Positions 22,844 to 35,100 of a stretch of 47,840 bases of DNA are shown one piece after another. Each line of letters starts with the position of its first letter. Within the stretch, counting starts at the first letter, position 1. Under the pieces are notes generated by a model. The model was not told where the DNA came from. It was given only the letters and a program-made list of their open reading frames with translations, and did no database searches. Origin of the DNA: Candidatus Vagococcus giribetii (lineage in GTDB: Bacteria; Bacillota; Bacilli; Lactobacillales; Vagococcaceae); contig NZ_JAFLVX010000028.1 of assembly GCF_017316185.1 (NCBI RefSeq), forward strand, positions 1-47,840. The letters run 5' to 3'. A program made the position numbers and the translations under genes.

Positions 22844-24682
22844 GTGAAATTAAGAGAAGATATTCGTAATGTGGCAATTATTGCCCACGTTGACCACGGT
22901 AAAACAACATTGGTTAACGAGTTATTAAAACAATCAGATACATTAGATGGACACACACAAATTCAAGAACGTGCCATGGACTCAGGTGAAATTGAGCAAG
23001 AACGTGGTATTACAATTTTAGCGAAAAATACAGCGATCAACTACAAAGATAAACACATCAACATCTTAGATACACCAGGACATGCGGACTTTGGTGGAGA
23101 AGTTGAACGTATTATGAAAATGGTTGACGGAGTTGTTTTAGTCGTAGATGCCTATGAAGGAACAATGCCTCAAACACGTTTTGTATTGAAAAAAGCTTTA
23201 GAGCAAAAATTAACACCAATCGTTGTTGTTAACAAAATTGATAAACCAACTGCTCGTCCTGAAGAAGTAGTAGATGAAGTATTAGAGTTATTAATTGAAT
23301 TAGGCGCAGATGATGACCAATTAGAATTCCCAGTTGTTTACGCTTCAGCTGTAAACGGAACTTCTAGCCCATCTGACAACCCTGCAGATCAAGAAGAAAC
23401 AATGGACTATATTTATGATGCTATCTTAGATCATATCCCAGCTCCAGTTGATAATAGTGATGAGCCATTACAATTCCAAGTATCATTATTAGACTACAAC
23501 GATTATGTTGGTCGTATTGGTATTGGACGTGTGTTCCGTGGAACAATCAAAGTTGGTGACCAAGTTGCCTTAATGAAACTTGATGGCGAAGTGAAGAAAT
23601 TCCGTGTTACTAAATTATTAGGTTTTTTAGGATTAGAACGTGTTGAAATTCAAGAAGCTAAATCAGGTGACTTAATTGCCGTTTCTGGTATGGAAGACAT
23701 CTTCGTTGGAGAAACTGTTACACCAGTTGAACATCAAGAAGCTTTACCAGTATTATTTATTGACGAGCCAACACTTCAAATGACTTTCTTAGTTAACAAT
23801 TCACCATTTGCAGGTCGCGAAGGTAAATACGTAACAGCTAGAAAAATTGAAGAACGTCTACAAAACCAATTACAAACAGATGTGTCATTAAAAGTTGAAG
23901 AAACTGATTCACCAGATAAATGGACTGTTTCAGGTCGTGGGGAACTTCATTTATCAATCTTAATCGAAAACATGCGTCGTGAAGGATTTGAGTTACAAGT
24001 ATCTCGTCCTACAGTTATCTACCGTGAAATCGATGGTACTTTATGTGAGCCATTTGAAAGAGTTCAAATTGATACTCCAGAAGAATACATGGGTGGCGTT
24101 ATTGAGTCATTAGGTACTCGTAAAGCTGAAATGCAAGATATGATTAACAACGGAAACGGTCAAGTACGTTTAATCTTCTTAGCTCCTGCTCGTGGATTAA
24201 TTGGTTACTCAACTGAATTCATGTCATTAACTCGTGGATACGGAATTATGAACCATACATTCGATTCATACTTACCAGTTATTTCTGGTTTAGTAAGTGG
24301 TCGTCGTAATGGTGCCCTAGTTTCTATCGACCAAGGTAAAGCAACAACATACAGTATCATGAGTATTGAAGAACGTGGAACTGTTTACGTAGCTCCAGGT
24401 ACTGAAGTATATGAAGGTATGATTGTTGGTCAAAACTCTCGTGAAAATGACTTAGGTGTTAATATCACGAAAGCAAAACAAATGACTAACGTTCGTTCTG
24501 CAAATAAAGACCAAACTTCAGTTATCAAAAAACCAAAAATTCTTTCATTAGAAGAATCATTACAATTCTTAAATGACGACGAATTCTGTGAGGTAACTCC
24601 AGAAAGCATCCGTTTAAGAAAGAAAATCTTAAACAAATCAGAACGTGAAAAAGCTGCTAAAAAGAAAAAATCAGCTGAATAA
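22844..24682 (+). CDS. bipA: Ribosome-associated translational GTPase BipA/TypA
   Basis: The product has 612 residues with a GTG start after GTGAGGAGA. The N-terminal GTPase domain (about 5-200) has [10 protein letters not shown] (G1), RGITI (switch I/G2), DTPGHADF (G3), NKIDKP (G4) and a SA motif (G5). Two beta-barrel domains (about 205-310) and the two EF-G-like domains follow, and the C-terminal domain unique to BipA contains [20 protein letters not shown]. It is a ribosome-binding GTPase that supports assembly and cold- or stress-conditional translation. The C-terminus is a Lys-rich tail. Single-gene unit with its own promoter and terminator. Confidence 0.98.
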   Translation: MKLREDIRNVAIIAHVDHGKTTLVNELLKQSDTLDGHTQIQERAMDSGEIEQERGITILAKNTAINYKDKHINILDTPGHADFGGEVERIMKMVDGVVLVVDAYEGTMPQTRFVLKKALEQKLTPIVVVNKIDKPTARPEEVVDEVLELLIELGADDDQLEFPVVYASAVNGTSSPSDNPADQEETMDYIYDAILDHIPAPVDNSDEPLQFQVSLLDYNDYVGRIGIGRVFRGTIKVGDQVALMKLDGEVKKFRVTKLLGFLGLERVEIQEAKSGDLIAVSGMEDIFVGETVTPVEHQEALPVLFIDEPTLQMTFLVNNSPFAGREGKYVTARKIEERLQNQLQTDVSLKVEETDSPDKWTVSGRGELHLSILIENMRREGFELQVSRPTVIYREIDGTLCEPFERVQIDTPEEYMGGVIESLGTRKAEMQDMINNGNGQVRLIFLAPARGLIGYSTEFMSLTRGYGIMNHTFDSYLPVISGLVSGRRNGALVSIDQGKATTYSIMSIEERGTVYVAPGTEVYEGMIVGQNSRENDLGVNITKAKQMTNVRSANKDQTSVIKKPKILSLEESLQFLNDDEFCEVTPESIRLRKKILNKSEREKAAKKKKSAE

Positions 24683-24694
24683 TTAATTCTTAGA

Positions 24695-24724
24695 GCCAAG
24701 GTGAATACTCGCCTTGGTTTTTTG
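24695..24724 (+). terminator. Terminator of bipA
   Basis: CCAAGGTG (24696-24703) pairs with CGCCTTGG (24710-24717), with one wobble pair, then TTTTTT. Confidence 0.85.
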
Positions 24725-24777
24725 TTATATTCATTTTTTAAAGGTATAATAATTATAATAAGAAAGAGGTGTGTTAG

Positions 24778-25398
24778 ATGACTAGTGGAAATAAAAAAGT
24801 AAAATGGTTGCTTGGTATAGTAGGGGGCGTGCTTTTTTCTTTAGGTGTTTTAGTTGGGTGTTTGATTCCGCCAAAAGATAACGGGATAATCCCTGATACA
24901 AATAAAGAAACCTTGAAAATTGCAGATAGTTCGTTATCGGATGTTTCGCTACTTTTTAATTATAGCGGAGCTGTTGATCTAAATACTAAAGCAAAAGAGG
25001 TTACTGTGTATTTAGATTATTATGAACAAGGAGATTTAAAAAAACATGACTCTGTGATAGCTTTTTCTCAGGAAGAGAAATCTTTAAAGGGACGTTTAGT
25101 TTGGGGAATTAGCCAAGATGATGAATTATTGACAATTGCTTTGGCTTCTAATAGTGGTAGCACCATATCGAATACGACGGAAGTTTTTTGGCTAAAAGAT
25201 GAAGAGGGGTGGATGTCAGGAAGCTCAGCTGCGGATAATAAAAGAGAAATCAAAGTGGGTAGTAAATACCTATTGTATAAATGGGTAAATGATAAAAGTC
25301 AAAGTATGAGTGCATATACGGATGACTCTGAAGAATTTAACAAAGAAAAAATAGCTAAAAATGATAAATTAGTACAGTTATATATTGAATTCAAATAA
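24778..25398 (+). CDS. Hypothetical membrane-anchored protein or lipoprotein
   Basis: The product has 206 residues. The N-terminus has a basic start, then a hydrophobic segment (WLLGIVGGVLFSLGVLVGC). LVGC fits a lipobox, so lipidation of Cys28 is likely; the alternative is a simple membrane anchor. The mature part has beta-strand-rich, charged sequence and no recognised family. Two TATAAT boxes lie at 24745-24750 and 24754-24759, and AAAGAGG is the ribosome binding site. It ends at a bidirectional terminator shared with the convergent ECF gene. Its function cannot be told from the sequence. Confidence 0.75.
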   Translation: MTSGNKKVKWLLGIVGGVLFSLGVLVGCLIPPKDNGIIPDTNKETLKIADSSLSDVSLLFNYSGAVDLNTKAKEVTVYLDYYEQGDLKKHDSVIAFSQEEKSLKGRLVWGISQDDELLTIALASNSGSTISNTTEVFWLKDEEGWMSGSSAADNKREIKVGSKYLLYKWVNDKSQSMSAYTDDSEEFNKEKIAKNDKLVQLYIEFK

Positions 25399-25442
25399 AA
25401 CATCCCGTTGAAATCAGTCTTAGGATTTCAATGGGATGTTTT
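25397..25442. terminator. Bidirectional terminator
   Basis: AAAACATCCC (25397-25406) pairs with GGGATGTTTT (25433-25442), with inner TTGAAATC/GATTTCAA. It lies between two convergent genes and has A/T runs on both sides, serving both strands. Confidence 0.88.
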
Positions 25443-25947
25443 ATAGTTTTACTTTTTTTAATAGTGGTGTTAATACAGGATAAAGAATCAGGAAAAAAAT
25501 AAAATTCCCAATGGCGTGAAAAGTATCGAAAGGAACACCTTGTAAGTAATACACCCAAAATGTTTGAATACCAAAAAAAGGTGCTTGTACAAGAGAGATA
25601 ATAAATCCAAACCAATAGCCCATTAAGCCGGCGTAAATAGCTAAAATAATTAAAGGCTTTTTTTTGAGAAAGGGTGTTAAGAAGTAGGTGAAAGCACAGA
25701 TAGATACAAAAGCAGCTAACTGCGCTAGTGTCCAAATTCCCATACCTAAAAATACATTAGAAATGACGATTGATAAAACAGCCACGGTACTGCCAAAGTA
25801 AAAACCAAAAACAAGGGTACAAATGATAATAATTGTTGTTAGAGGTTGAACATTTGGAATAGCCTGAAAAAGAAGTCTACCGGTAAAGCTTGCGGCGCTC
25901 ATGAGGGCCGCGGTCGTTAGCCATTTAACAGATTTATTTAAATGCAT
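25441..25947 (-). CDS. ECF-type transporter S component, possibly cobalamin
   Basis: The product has 168 residues with six hydrophobic segments, the size and layout of an ECF (energy-coupling factor) substrate-specific S protein. The N-terminal ALMSAASFTGRLLFQAIPNVQPLT resembles the A-x-x-x-A helix that contacts the EcfT subunit, and P-N-V-Q-P is seen in S components of the vitamin class. The ATPases and EcfT are not here; ECF modules of group II share them from another locus. The start overlaps the DUF4430 lipoprotein by 14 bases, indicating coupled translation. DUF4430 resembles the cobalamin-binding C-terminal domain of transcobalamin, so cobalamin uptake is a reasonable but unproven guess. 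Confidence 0.82.
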   Translation of the reverse strand: MHLNKSVKWLTTAALMSAASFTGRLLFQAIPNVQPLTTIIIICTLVFGFYFGSTVAVLSIVISNVFLGMGIWTLAQLAAFVSICAFTYFLTPFLKKKPLIILAIYAGLMGYWFGFIISLVQAPFFGIQTFWVYYLQGVPFDTFHAIGNFIFFLILYPVLTPLLKKVKL

Positions 25948-26329
25948 TTAAACGCCATTCAATTTTATCTGAATCAGCAACAGTCATTTCACCTGCACCT
26001 TTATCGGCTTCTTTATCGTTGATGTAGTACATCCAGTATTTATTAGCTTTAGCGTCTTGCTCTTTTCCATCGATTGATGTAACAAAACCTTTGTCTTCTT
26101 TGACATCAAAATTAGCTTTTAAGATATCTAAAACAGTTGCTGATTTGTCAGCGGTGATTTCTTTAGAAGTAATTTCTTTGTCATCTTCAATGAGTGTCAT
26201 CGTTACTGTTATTGTTTGTTGTTTTTGTTCAGTTGAACTTGTTGCCGTTGTTTGTGTAGTATCAGTTGAACAAGCAGCTCCAACCATTAAAAATGATGAT
26301 AAGATAAAACCTAAAATTAGTTTTTTCAT
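25934..26329 (-). CDS. DUF4430 lipoprotein, probable ligand-binding partner of ECF transporter
   Basis: The start at 26329 (minus strand) is preceded by GGAGG; the longer frame from 26368 starts at the promoter and is rejected, giving 131 residues. Signal: KKLILGFILSSFLMVGAAC, with the Cys as the lipidated residue, followed by a Thr/Ser-rich linker. The rest is a DUF4430 domain: VTMTLIEDDKEITSKEI, TVLDILKANFDVKEDKGFVTSIDG, and KYWMYYINDKEADKGAGEM with the typical 'W-x-Y-Y-I-N-x-x-x-A-x-x-G' signature, then DKIEWRL. The transcobalamin-like fold binds a large ligand at the cell surface. It is directly coupled to the ECF S component. Confidence 0.88.
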   Translation of the reverse strand: MKKLILGFILSSFLMVGAACSTDTTQTTATSSTEQKQQTITVTMTLIEDDKEITSKEITADKSATVLDILKANFDVKEDKGFVTSIDGKEQDAKANKYWMYYINDKEADKGAGEMTVADSDKIEWRLNAFK

Positions 26330-26366
26330 AATAATAATTCCTCCAAAATAAATATAAGTCTTCATC

Positions 26367-26395
26367 ATTTTAGCGAAAGAATTAAGTTATTGCAA
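26367..26395 (-). promoter_or_regulatory. Promoter of the DUF4430-ECF operon (minus strand)
   Basis: On the minus strand TTGCAA (26395-26390) lies 17 bases from TAAAAT (26372-26367). The leader is only about 30 bases, so there is no room for a cobalamin riboswitch. Confidence 0.65.
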
Positions 26396-26439
26396 ATCTT
26401 GATTTTCTTCTCATTTTGAAAGATATTTTGAGGATTTTT

Positions 26440-26448
26440 TGCTATAAT
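26440..26448 (+). promoter_or_regulatory. Extended -10 promoter of the pcrA operon
   Basis: TG-C-TATAAT (26440-26448), a perfect extended -10, lies 33 bases before the pcrA ATG. It is divergent from the DUF4430 promoter, about 45 bases apart. Confidence 0.65.
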
Positions 26449-26480
26449 AGAAAGGATTTGATAAGAAAGGGTGTTCGTAC

Positions 26481-28742
26481 ATGATGAATCATGCCAAGGA
26501 CCTGATTAAAGGTCTAAATGAAAAACAAAAAGAAGCAGTCATGCATACCCAGGGACCGCTTTTAATAATGGCAGGAGCAGGTAGTGGGAAGACACGTGTG
26601 TTAACTCATCGTATCGCTTATATCATTAATGAAAAAGACGTTAATCCATGGAACATTCTAGCGATTACTTTTACGAATAAAGCAGCTCGAGAGATGAAAG
26701 AGCGTGTGGTGACAATATTAGGATCACAGGGCGAGGATGTTTGGGTATCAACATTTCACTCGATGTGTGTGAGAATGTTGCGCCGTGATGTTGATGTGAT
26801 TGGTTATAATCGTAACTTTACGATTTTAGATAGCAGTGATCAGCAAACGTTAATGAAGCGTATTTTAAAAGAAGAAAACATTGATCCAAAAAAATACGAT
26901 CCAAGAAGTATCTTAAGTGCGATTAGTAATGCAAAAAATGAATTACTAACACCAGAAAAATATGAAGAACGCTACAATGGATTTTTTGAAAAAATAGTAG
27001 CGACTTGTTATAAACGTTACCAAAAAGAATTAAGACATAACCAATCCATGGATTTTGATGACTTGATTATGTTAACAATTCGCTTGTTTGAGACGAGTCC
27101 TGATGTATTAAAGTATTACCAAAATAAATTTCAATACATTCATGTGGATGAGTATCAAGATACCAACCACGCTCAATATACATTAGTTAACATGCTGGCT
27201 AAGCGATTCAATAATTTATGTGTCGTAGGAGATGCTGACCAAAGTATTTATGGTTGGCGTGGTGCGGATATGCAAAATATTTTAGATTTTGAAAAGGATT
27301 ATCCAGATTCTAAAACCATTTTGTTAGAGCAAAACTATCGATCTTCTAAAAATATCTTACAAGCAGCTAATAGTGTGATTGAAAACAATGGCAATCGTAA
27401 GAAAAAAGACCTTTGGACAGATAATGACGAAGGTGAGAAAATCATCTATTACCGTGGTGATACTGAACGTGAAGAAACTCGTTTTATTGTGGGGACGATT
27501 CAGAAATTAGTTCAAGAATCAGGGAAGAAATACGGTGACTTTTGTGTTCTATACCGAACAAACGCGATGAGTCGTGTGATTGAAGAAACGTTCTTAAAAG
27601 CCAACATCCCTTACAAAATGGTTGGAGGGCATAAGTTTTACGATCGAAAAGAAATTCGTGATATCTTGGCTTACTTAAATGTGATTTCAAACGAAATGGA
27701 TTCATTAAGTTTTGAACGAGTGGTTAATGTGCCTAAACGAGGGATTGGTCCAGGAACAGTTCAAAAATTACGTGATTTTGCCAATATGCATGAATGGTCT
27801 TTATTACATGCTGCGATTGATGTTGATTTGGCCAATATTACTGGAAAAGCTCGTAATGAGTTAGCTGGTTTTGGTGCTATGATTCAAGACTTTAAACAAA
27901 TGATACCTTTTCTAAGCGTGACGGAATTAGTGGAAGAGGTTTTAGAAAAAAGTGACTATAAAGCTGATCTGAAACGACAAAATACACTTGAAGCTCATTC
28001 TCGCTTAGAAAACTTAGATGAGTTTTTATCAGTGACACAAGAATTCGATAAACGATTTGAAAATGGTGAGTATGAAGTGACTGATGACTCTGATTCAGAT
28101 GAAGAACAACCAAATAAATTGACGTTATTCTTAAATGACTTGGCTCTTGTTTCAGATATTGACAGTTTGGAAGATGACCAAAGTCAAGTAACCTTCATGA
28201 CCCTACATGCAGCTAAAGGGTTAGAATTTCCATATGTCTTCTTAATGGGAATGGAAGAAGGTATTTTTCCTTTAAGTCGTGCGATGGATTCTGAAGAAGA
28301 GTTAGAAGAAGAACGACGCTTGGCATACGTGGGTATTACACGGGCAGAGGAGCAGTTATTCTTAACCAATGCCTTTAGTCGAACTCTTTACGGACGAACA
28401 CAGTATAATCGTGCTTCTCGTTTCTTAGGTGAAATTGATGAGAGTGTGATGACTCAGTATGGTCAAGAAAATAAAGTTCAACGTCAAAGTCCAATTGGTG
28501 AAAGAAAAGCACGTCAAACATATGTCCAACCAGATGTTAAAGTTGTATCAAGTAAAGTGCAAACCGGTGGCGAAGCAAGCTCATGGAAAGCTGGAGATAA
28601 AGCTGAACACAAAAAATGGGGCGTCGGTACTGTTGTAAAAGTAAGTGGAACAAGTAAAGACTTAGAGTTAGATATTGCATTTCCTCAACAAGGTATTAAA
28701 CGATTACTAGCAGCTTTTGCGCCAATAACAAAAGTTGATTAA
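26481..28742 (+). CDS. pcrA: ATP-dependent DNA helicase PcrA (UvrD family)
   Basis: The product has 753 residues. SF1A helicase motifs: Q motif [10 protein letters not shown], Walker A GAGSGKT (about 34-40), TFTNKAA (Ia), Walker B/motif [10 protein letters not shown], motif [17 protein letters not shown], motif IV QNYRSS, motif [11 protein letters not shown] and [12 protein letters not shown]. The C-terminal tail with [10 protein letters not shown] forms the UvrD/PcrA Tudor-like domain. It unwinds 3' to 5' in nucleotide excision repair, rolling-circle replication and removal of RecA or stalled RNA polymerase. It is the first gene of a long unit and ligA follows by 14 bases. Confidence 0.98.
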   Translation: MMNHAKDLIKGLNEKQKEAVMHTQGPLLIMAGAGSGKTRVLTHRIAYIINEKDVNPWNILAITFTNKAAREMKERVVTILGSQGEDVWVSTFHSMCVRMLRRDVDVIGYNRNFTILDSSDQQTLMKRILKEENIDPKKYDPRSILSAISNAKNELLTPEKYEERYNGFFEKIVATCYKRYQKELRHNQSMDFDDLIMLTIRLFETSPDVLKYYQNKFQYIHVDEYQDTNHAQYTLVNMLAKRFNNLCVVGDADQSIYGWRGADMQNILDFEKDYPDSKTILLEQNYRSSKNILQAANSVIENNGNRKKKDLWTDNDEGEKIIYYRGDTEREETRFIVGTIQKLVQESGKKYGDFCVLYRTNAMSRVIEETFLKANIPYKMVGGHKFYDRKEIRDILAYLNVISNEMDSLSFERVVNVPKRGIGPGTVQKLRDFANMHEWSLLHAAIDVDLANITGKARNELAGFGAMIQDFKQMIPFLSVTELVEEVLEKSDYKADLKRQNTLEAHSRLENLDEFLSVTQEFDKRFENGEYEVTDDSDSDEEQPNKLTLFLNDLALVSDIDSLEDDQSQVTFMTLHAAKGLEFPYVFLMGMEEGIFPLSRAMDSEEELEEERRLAYVGITRAEEQLFLTNAFSRTLYGRTQYNRASRFLGEIDESVMTQYGQENKVQRQSPIGERKARQTYVQPDVKVVSSKVQTGGEASSWKAGDKAEHKKWGVGTVVKVSGTSKDLELDIAFPQQGIKRLLAAFAPITKVD

Positions 28743-28756
28743 GGAAGTGAAATTAA

Positions 28757-30778
<2,022 letters not shown>

Positions 30779-30827
30779 AATAGTAAGATATGATGAAAAC
30801 GATAGGTAGATTAAGGAGCGAAAAAAT

Positions 30828-31133
30828 ATGGCAATTACAAAAGAAGAAGTAAAGCGTGTTGCAGAACTTTCTAAATTGTCTTTTGATGAAAAAGACTTAG
30901 AGATGTTTACAGCACAAATGGGAAATATCATCGACATGGTAGAAGAATTAGAACAAGTGGATACAACAGGTGTTCCATTTACTTCTAATGTGGCCTCAGA
31001 AATCAATGTTTTAAGAGAAGATGTGGCTCTTAAAGGTGAATCTAGAGAAGCATTATTAAGCAATGTACCAGAGACAAAGGATGGCTTTATTAAAGTTCCT
31101 GCGATTATGGATAATGGGGAGGCAGGAGCATAA
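30828..31133 (+). CDS. gatC: Asp-tRNA(Asn)/Glu-tRNA(Gln) amidotransferase subunit C
   Basis: The product has 101 residues with AAGGAG as ribosome binding site. GatC features: [16 protein letters not shown] at the N-terminus, a helix ([18 protein letters not shown]) and the belt-like C-terminal stretch. GatC holds GatA and GatB together in the heterotrimer that converts Glu-tRNA(Gln) to Gln-tRNA(Gln) and Asp-tRNA(Asn) to Asn-tRNA(Asn). It overlaps gatA by 1 base. Confidence 0.97.
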   Translation: MAITKEEVKRVAELSKLSFDEKDLEMFTAQMGNIIDMVEELEQVDTTGVPFTSNVASEINVLREDVALKGESREALLSNVPETKDGFIKVPAIMDNGEAGA

Positions 31134-32602
31134 TGAGTAACTTATATGAATTAAGTGTTAAAGAGTTATCAAAAAAAATCCAAAGTAAAGAAGTATCTGT
31201 GACAGAAGTCGTACAAGATTCTTTCAAACGAATTCAAGGAACAGATGAAGCAATTGGTTCTTTTATTACATTAAACGAAGAACAAGCATTAGCTTTAGCT
31301 AAAGAATTAGATGAAAAGGGTCCTTCAGAGGCGCAACCATTAGCTGGTATTCCTATTGGAATTAAAGATAATATCGTGACTAAAGACCTACTAACAACAG
31401 CTGCAAGTAAAATGCTTTATAATTTTGTCCCACCTTATGATGCAACTGTTATGACAAAAGTATATGAAAACGGCATGATTCCAGTTGGTAAATTAAACAT
31501 GGACGAATTCGCTATGGGGTCAGGAACAGAAACATCATACTTCAAAAAAACAGTGAATCCGTGGAATGAAACAAAAGTACCAGGTGGTTCTTCAGGTGGA
31601 TCAGCTGCCAGTGTGGCATCAGGTCAAGTCCCAGTATCACTTGGATCAGATACAGGTGGAAGTATTAGACAACCAGCTTCTTATACAGGAATTGTGGGAA
31701 TGAAACCAACATATGGTCGTATTTCTCGTTATGGTTTAATTGCTTTTGCTTCAAGTTTAGACCAAATTGGTCCAATGACAAGAACTGTAGAAGACAATGC
31801 ATTAGTGTTAAATGCTGTTTCAGGACACGATGTTAAAGATGGAACAAGCTCAAAACAAGTCATTCCAGATTTTTCAAGTTTGATTGGTCAAGATATTAAA
31901 GGAATGAAGATTGGTGTGCCAAAAGAATTTATGTCAGAAGGTGTAGATTCAGAGGTTAGAAAATCAATTGAAGAAGCTATTGAAACGTTACGTCATTTAG
32001 GGGCAACAGTTGAAGAAGTAAGCTTACCTCATTCTAAATACGGAGTACAAGTGTACTACATTATCGCTTCATCTGAAGCATCATCTAACTTGCAACGTTT
32101 TGATGGTATCCGTTACGGTTATCGCTCAGAAAACATCACTAATTTAGAAGATGTTTATGTTAATTCACGTTCAGAAGGTTTTGGTGAAGAAGTGAAACGT
32201 CGTATTATGTTAGGTTCCTTCTCATTGAGTTCAGGCTTTTATGATGCGTATTTCAAAAAGGCTGGTCAAGTTAGAACATTGATCATTGAAGATTTCAAAA
32301 AAGTATTCAATGATTATGATTTGATTTTAGGACCATCATCTCCAACAATTGCCCATGATTTTGGTGCAGATAAAGATCATCCTGTTACAGCTTATATGAG
32401 AGATATTTTAACAATTCCAGTTAACTTAGCAGGACTTCCAGGGATTAGTTTACCATGTGGATTTTCAGAAGGAATGCCAATTGGTTTACAGTTAATTGGT
32501 AATTATTTTGAAGAAGAAAAAATCTATCAAGTGGCAGATGTATTTGAAAAAGCTACAGAATTTCACAAACAAAAACCTGTGATTTTAGGAGGTAACGCAT
32601 AA
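31133..32602 (+). CDS. gatA: Asp-tRNA(Asn)/Glu-tRNA(Gln) amidotransferase subunit A
   Basis: The product has 489 residues. It is the amidase-signature subunit that releases ammonia from Gln (or Asn). The Ser-cis-Ser-Lys triad is visible: Lys78 (IGIKDN), Ser153 ([11 protein letters not shown]) and Ser177 ([10 protein letters not shown], the nucleophile). It starts at the overlap with gatC (TAATG) and ends with 1-base overlap with gatB. Confidence 0.98.
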   Translation: MSNLYELSVKELSKKIQSKEVSVTEVVQDSFKRIQGTDEAIGSFITLNEEQALALAKELDEKGPSEAQPLAGIPIGIKDNIVTKDLLTTAASKMLYNFVPPYDATVMTKVYENGMIPVGKLNMDEFAMGSGTETSYFKKTVNPWNETKVPGGSSGGSAASVASGQVPVSLGSDTGGSIRQPASYTGIVGMKPTYGRISRYGLIAFASSLDQIGPMTRTVEDNALVLNAVSGHDVKDGTSSKQVIPDFSSLIGQDIKGMKIGVPKEFMSEGVDSEVRKSIEEAIETLRHLGATVEEVSLPHSKYGVQVYYIIASSEASSNLQRFDGIRYGYRSENITNLEDVYVNSRSEGFGEEVKRRIMLGSFSLSSGFYDAYFKKAGQVRTLIIEDFKKVFNDYDLILGPSSPTIAHDFGADKDHPVTAYMRDILTIPVNLAGLPGISLPCGFSEGMPIGLQLIGNYFEEEKIYQVADVFEKATEFHKQKPVILGGNA

Positions 32603-34032
32603 TGAATTTTGAAACAGTCATTGGATTAGAAGTCCATGTTGAGTTAAAAACAGAATCAAAAATTTTCTCAACGTCAGCTGCCCACTTCGGAGCAGATCCT
32701 AATACAAACACTAACGTGATTGACTTTAGTATGCCAGGGGTATTACCTGTCATGAATAAAGGTGCTTTAGAATTTGGAATGAGAGCAGCTTTAGCTCTAA
32801 ATTGTGAGATTTCACAATCAACTCACTTTGATCGTAAAAATTATTTTTATCCAGATAACCCAAAAGCTTACCAAATCTCTCAAGCAGATGAGCCAATCGG
32901 TCATGATGGTTGGATTGATATTGAAGTTGAAGGTAAAACAAAAAGAATTCGTATCGAACGCGTTCATTTAGAAGAAGACGCAGGTAAAAATATTCACGGA
33001 ACAGATGGTTACTCTTATGTGGATTTAAACCGTCAAGGAACACCTTTAATTGAGATTGTATCAGAAGCTGATATGAGATCACCTGAAGAAGCTTATGCTT
33101 ATTTAGAAGCGATTCGCTCTATTATCCAATTTTCTGGTGTGAGTGATGTGAAGATGGAAGAAGGTTCTATGAGATGTGATGCCAATATCTCTCTACGCCC
33201 TTATGGTCAAGAAGAATTTGGTACTAAAGCAGAACTTAAAAACTTAAACTCACTAAACAATGTGAAAATGGGCTTGATTCATGAAGAAAAACGTCAAGCT
33301 AAAGTGTTATTATCTGGTGGGCTAATTCAACAAGAAACAAGAAAATATGATGAAGCAACAAAATCAACGATTTTAATGCGTGTTAAAGAAGGCGCAAGTG
33401 ATTATCGTTACTTCCCAGAACCAGATGTTCCTCGTATTGAAATTTCTGATGAGTGGGTAGAAGAAGTACGTCAAAGTATACCAGAACTTCCAGCGGCTAG
33501 AAGAAACCGCTACGTAAATGAATTAGGTTTACCTGAGTATGATGCTATGGTATTAACTTTATCACGTGATATGTCAGATTTCTTTGATGCAACTCTTAAA
33601 GAAGGCGCAGATGCTAAGCAAGCATCTAACTGGTTAATGGGTGAAGTATCAGCTTATTTAAACAGTGAAAAACTAGAATTACTAGAAACAAAATTAACGC
33701 CAAGTAATTTAGCCGGAATGCTTAACTTAATCGCGGATGGCACAATTAGTTCTAAAATTGCTAAAAAAGTCTTTAAAGAGTTAATTGAAAATGGTGGAGA
33801 AGCTAAAGAAGTCGTTGAAGCTAAAGGTTTGGTTCAATTATCAGATCCAGCTCAATTATTACCCATTATTAATGAAATTTTAGATGGTAATGCTCAATCA
33901 ATCGAAGACTTTAAAAACGGTAAAGGTCGTGCTCATGGTTTCTTAGTCGGACAAATTATGAAAGCAACTAAAGGGAAAGCAAACCCTGGTGTTGTCAACA
34001 AACTGTTAACTGAAGAGTTAGAGAAGAGATAA
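32602..34032 (+). CDS. gatB: Asp-tRNA(Asn)/Glu-tRNA(Gln) amidotransferase subunit B
   Basis: The product has 476 residues, normal length. It is the kinase/transamidase subunit that activates the mischarged tRNA with ATP and binds its acceptor and D-loop. Family signatures: [14 protein letters not shown] at the N-terminus, [27 protein letters not shown] (catalytic metal site region), [12 protein letters not shown] and [16 protein letters not shown]. The C-terminal YqeY-like domain (about 330-476) ends in [17 protein letters not shown]. Overlaps gatA by 1 base. Confidence 0.98.
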   Translation: MNFETVIGLEVHVELKTESKIFSTSAAHFGADPNTNTNVIDFSMPGVLPVMNKGALEFGMRAALALNCEISQSTHFDRKNYFYPDNPKAYQISQADEPIGHDGWIDIEVEGKTKRIRIERVHLEEDAGKNIHGTDGYSYVDLNRQGTPLIEIVSEADMRSPEEAYAYLEAIRSIIQFSGVSDVKMEEGSMRCDANISLRPYGQEEFGTKAELKNLNSLNNVKMGLIHEEKRQAKVLLSGGLIQQETRKYDEATKSTILMRVKEGASDYRYFPEPDVPRIEISDEWVEEVRQSIPELPAARRNRYVNELGLPEYDAMVLTLSRDMSDFFDATLKEGADAKQASNWLMGEVSAYLNSEKLELLETKLTPSNLAGMLNLIADGTISSKIAKKVFKELIENGGEAKEVVEAKGLVQLSDPAQLLPIINEILDGNAQSIEDFKNGKGRAHGFLVGQIMKATKGKANPGVVNKLLTEELEKR

Positions 34033-34057
34033 GCCGTTTATACGAAGGAGTAACGCT

Positions 34058-35080
34058 ATGAAAGCAAGACTAATTTACAACCCCACATCAGGAAAAGAAA
34101 TCCTTAAAAAAAATCTAGCTGATATTTTAAATGTGATGGAACAAGCAGGTTACGAATCCAGTGCCTATGCTACAACACCTGAACCTTTTTCAGCCAAAAA
34201 AGAGGCAGAACGTTGTGCTTTAGCTGGTTTTGATTTACTTGTTGCAGCAGGAGGGGACGGTACCATTAATGAAGTTATTAATGGTATCGCGCCACTTGAA
34301 AATCGTCCTAAACTGGGTATTATTCCAGGAGGAACAACTAATGACTTTGCTAGAGCTCTTCACATTCCAAGGGACAATGTCGTTAAAGCAGCAGAAGTCA
34401 TGTTGAAAAATCAAACTATCAAATCGGATATTGGTAAAGCAGGAGATACTTACTTTATGAATATCGCTGCAGGTGGGAACTTAACAGAGTTAACTTACGA
34501 AGTACCATCACAATTAAAAAGTGTCTTTGGTTACTTGGCTTATTTAGTTAAGGGAGCAGAAATGTTACCTCGAGTGAAACCTATTAATATGAAGCTTGTT
34601 TACGATGAAGGAGAATATATTGGCAAAGCCTCTATGTTTTTCTTAGGATTAACAAATTCAATTGGTGGTTTTGAGCAAATCGCACCTGACGCTCAACTAG
34701 ATGATGGTAAATTCTCATTGATTATTGTTAAAACAGCTAATATTTTAGAAATCATGCATTTGATTGGTTTAATGATGAACGGTGGTAAACACGTAAATGA
34801 TAATCGTTTAATTTACACGAAAACGTCTAAATTATATGCTGAATCTTTAGATGAAGATTTTAGAATGATGATTAACTTAGATGGTGAGTATGGTGGAGAT
34901 GCACCGATGACATTTGAAAACTTGAAACAACATATTGAAATCTATGCTAATTTAGATGAGATTCCAGATTCTGCTGTTTCAGGTGATATGGAAGAGGCTT
35001 CAGATTACTTTATTAAAGAATTAGAACAATTAACGAGTGAAGACATCGATGGAGATGGCGTCATTTCAGGAGATAAGTAA
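34058..35080 (+). CDS. Diacylglycerol kinase, DagK/YegS family
   Basis: The product has 340 residues. The catalytic-domain signature GGDGTINEVINGIA (about 67-80) and P-G-G-T-T-N-D-F-A-R-A-L identify a soluble DgkB-type lipid kinase. It phosphorylates diacylglycerol with ATP, recycling the diacylglycerol released by lipoteichoic acid synthesis, which links it functionally to the ltaS gene at 38.5-40.7 kb. The last 40 residues are acidic and low in complexity (residues ~305-340, with an EDIDGDGVISGDK end), beyond the kinase fold. It follows gatB by 25 bases in the same operon. Confidence 0.93.
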   Translation: MKARLIYNPTSGKEILKKNLADILNVMEQAGYESSAYATTPEPFSAKKEAERCALAGFDLLVAAGGDGTINEVINGIAPLENRPKLGIIPGGTTNDFARALHIPRDNVVKAAEVMLKNQTIKSDIGKAGDTYFMNIAAGGNLTELTYEVPSQLKSVFGYLAYLVKGAEMLPRVKPINMKLVYDEGEYIGKASMFFLGLTNSIGGFEQIAPDAQLDDGKFSLIIVKTANILEIMHLIGLMMNGGKHVNDNRLIYTKTSKLYAESLDEDFRMMINLDGEYGGDAPMTFENLKQHIEIYANLDEIPDSAVSGDMEEASDYFIKELEQLTSEDIDGDGVISGDK

Positions 35081-35100
35081 ACATAAAAAGGAAGAAACTA

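Noticed and set aside
25391-25735. 114-aa minus-strand frame overlapping the ECF S component
   Set aside because: It lies in another frame of the real gene, with no ribosome binding site and an unnatural Cys/Phe-rich composition.
32750-33082. 110-aa minus-strand frame opposite gatB
   Set aside because: Shadow of gatB with no start signals.
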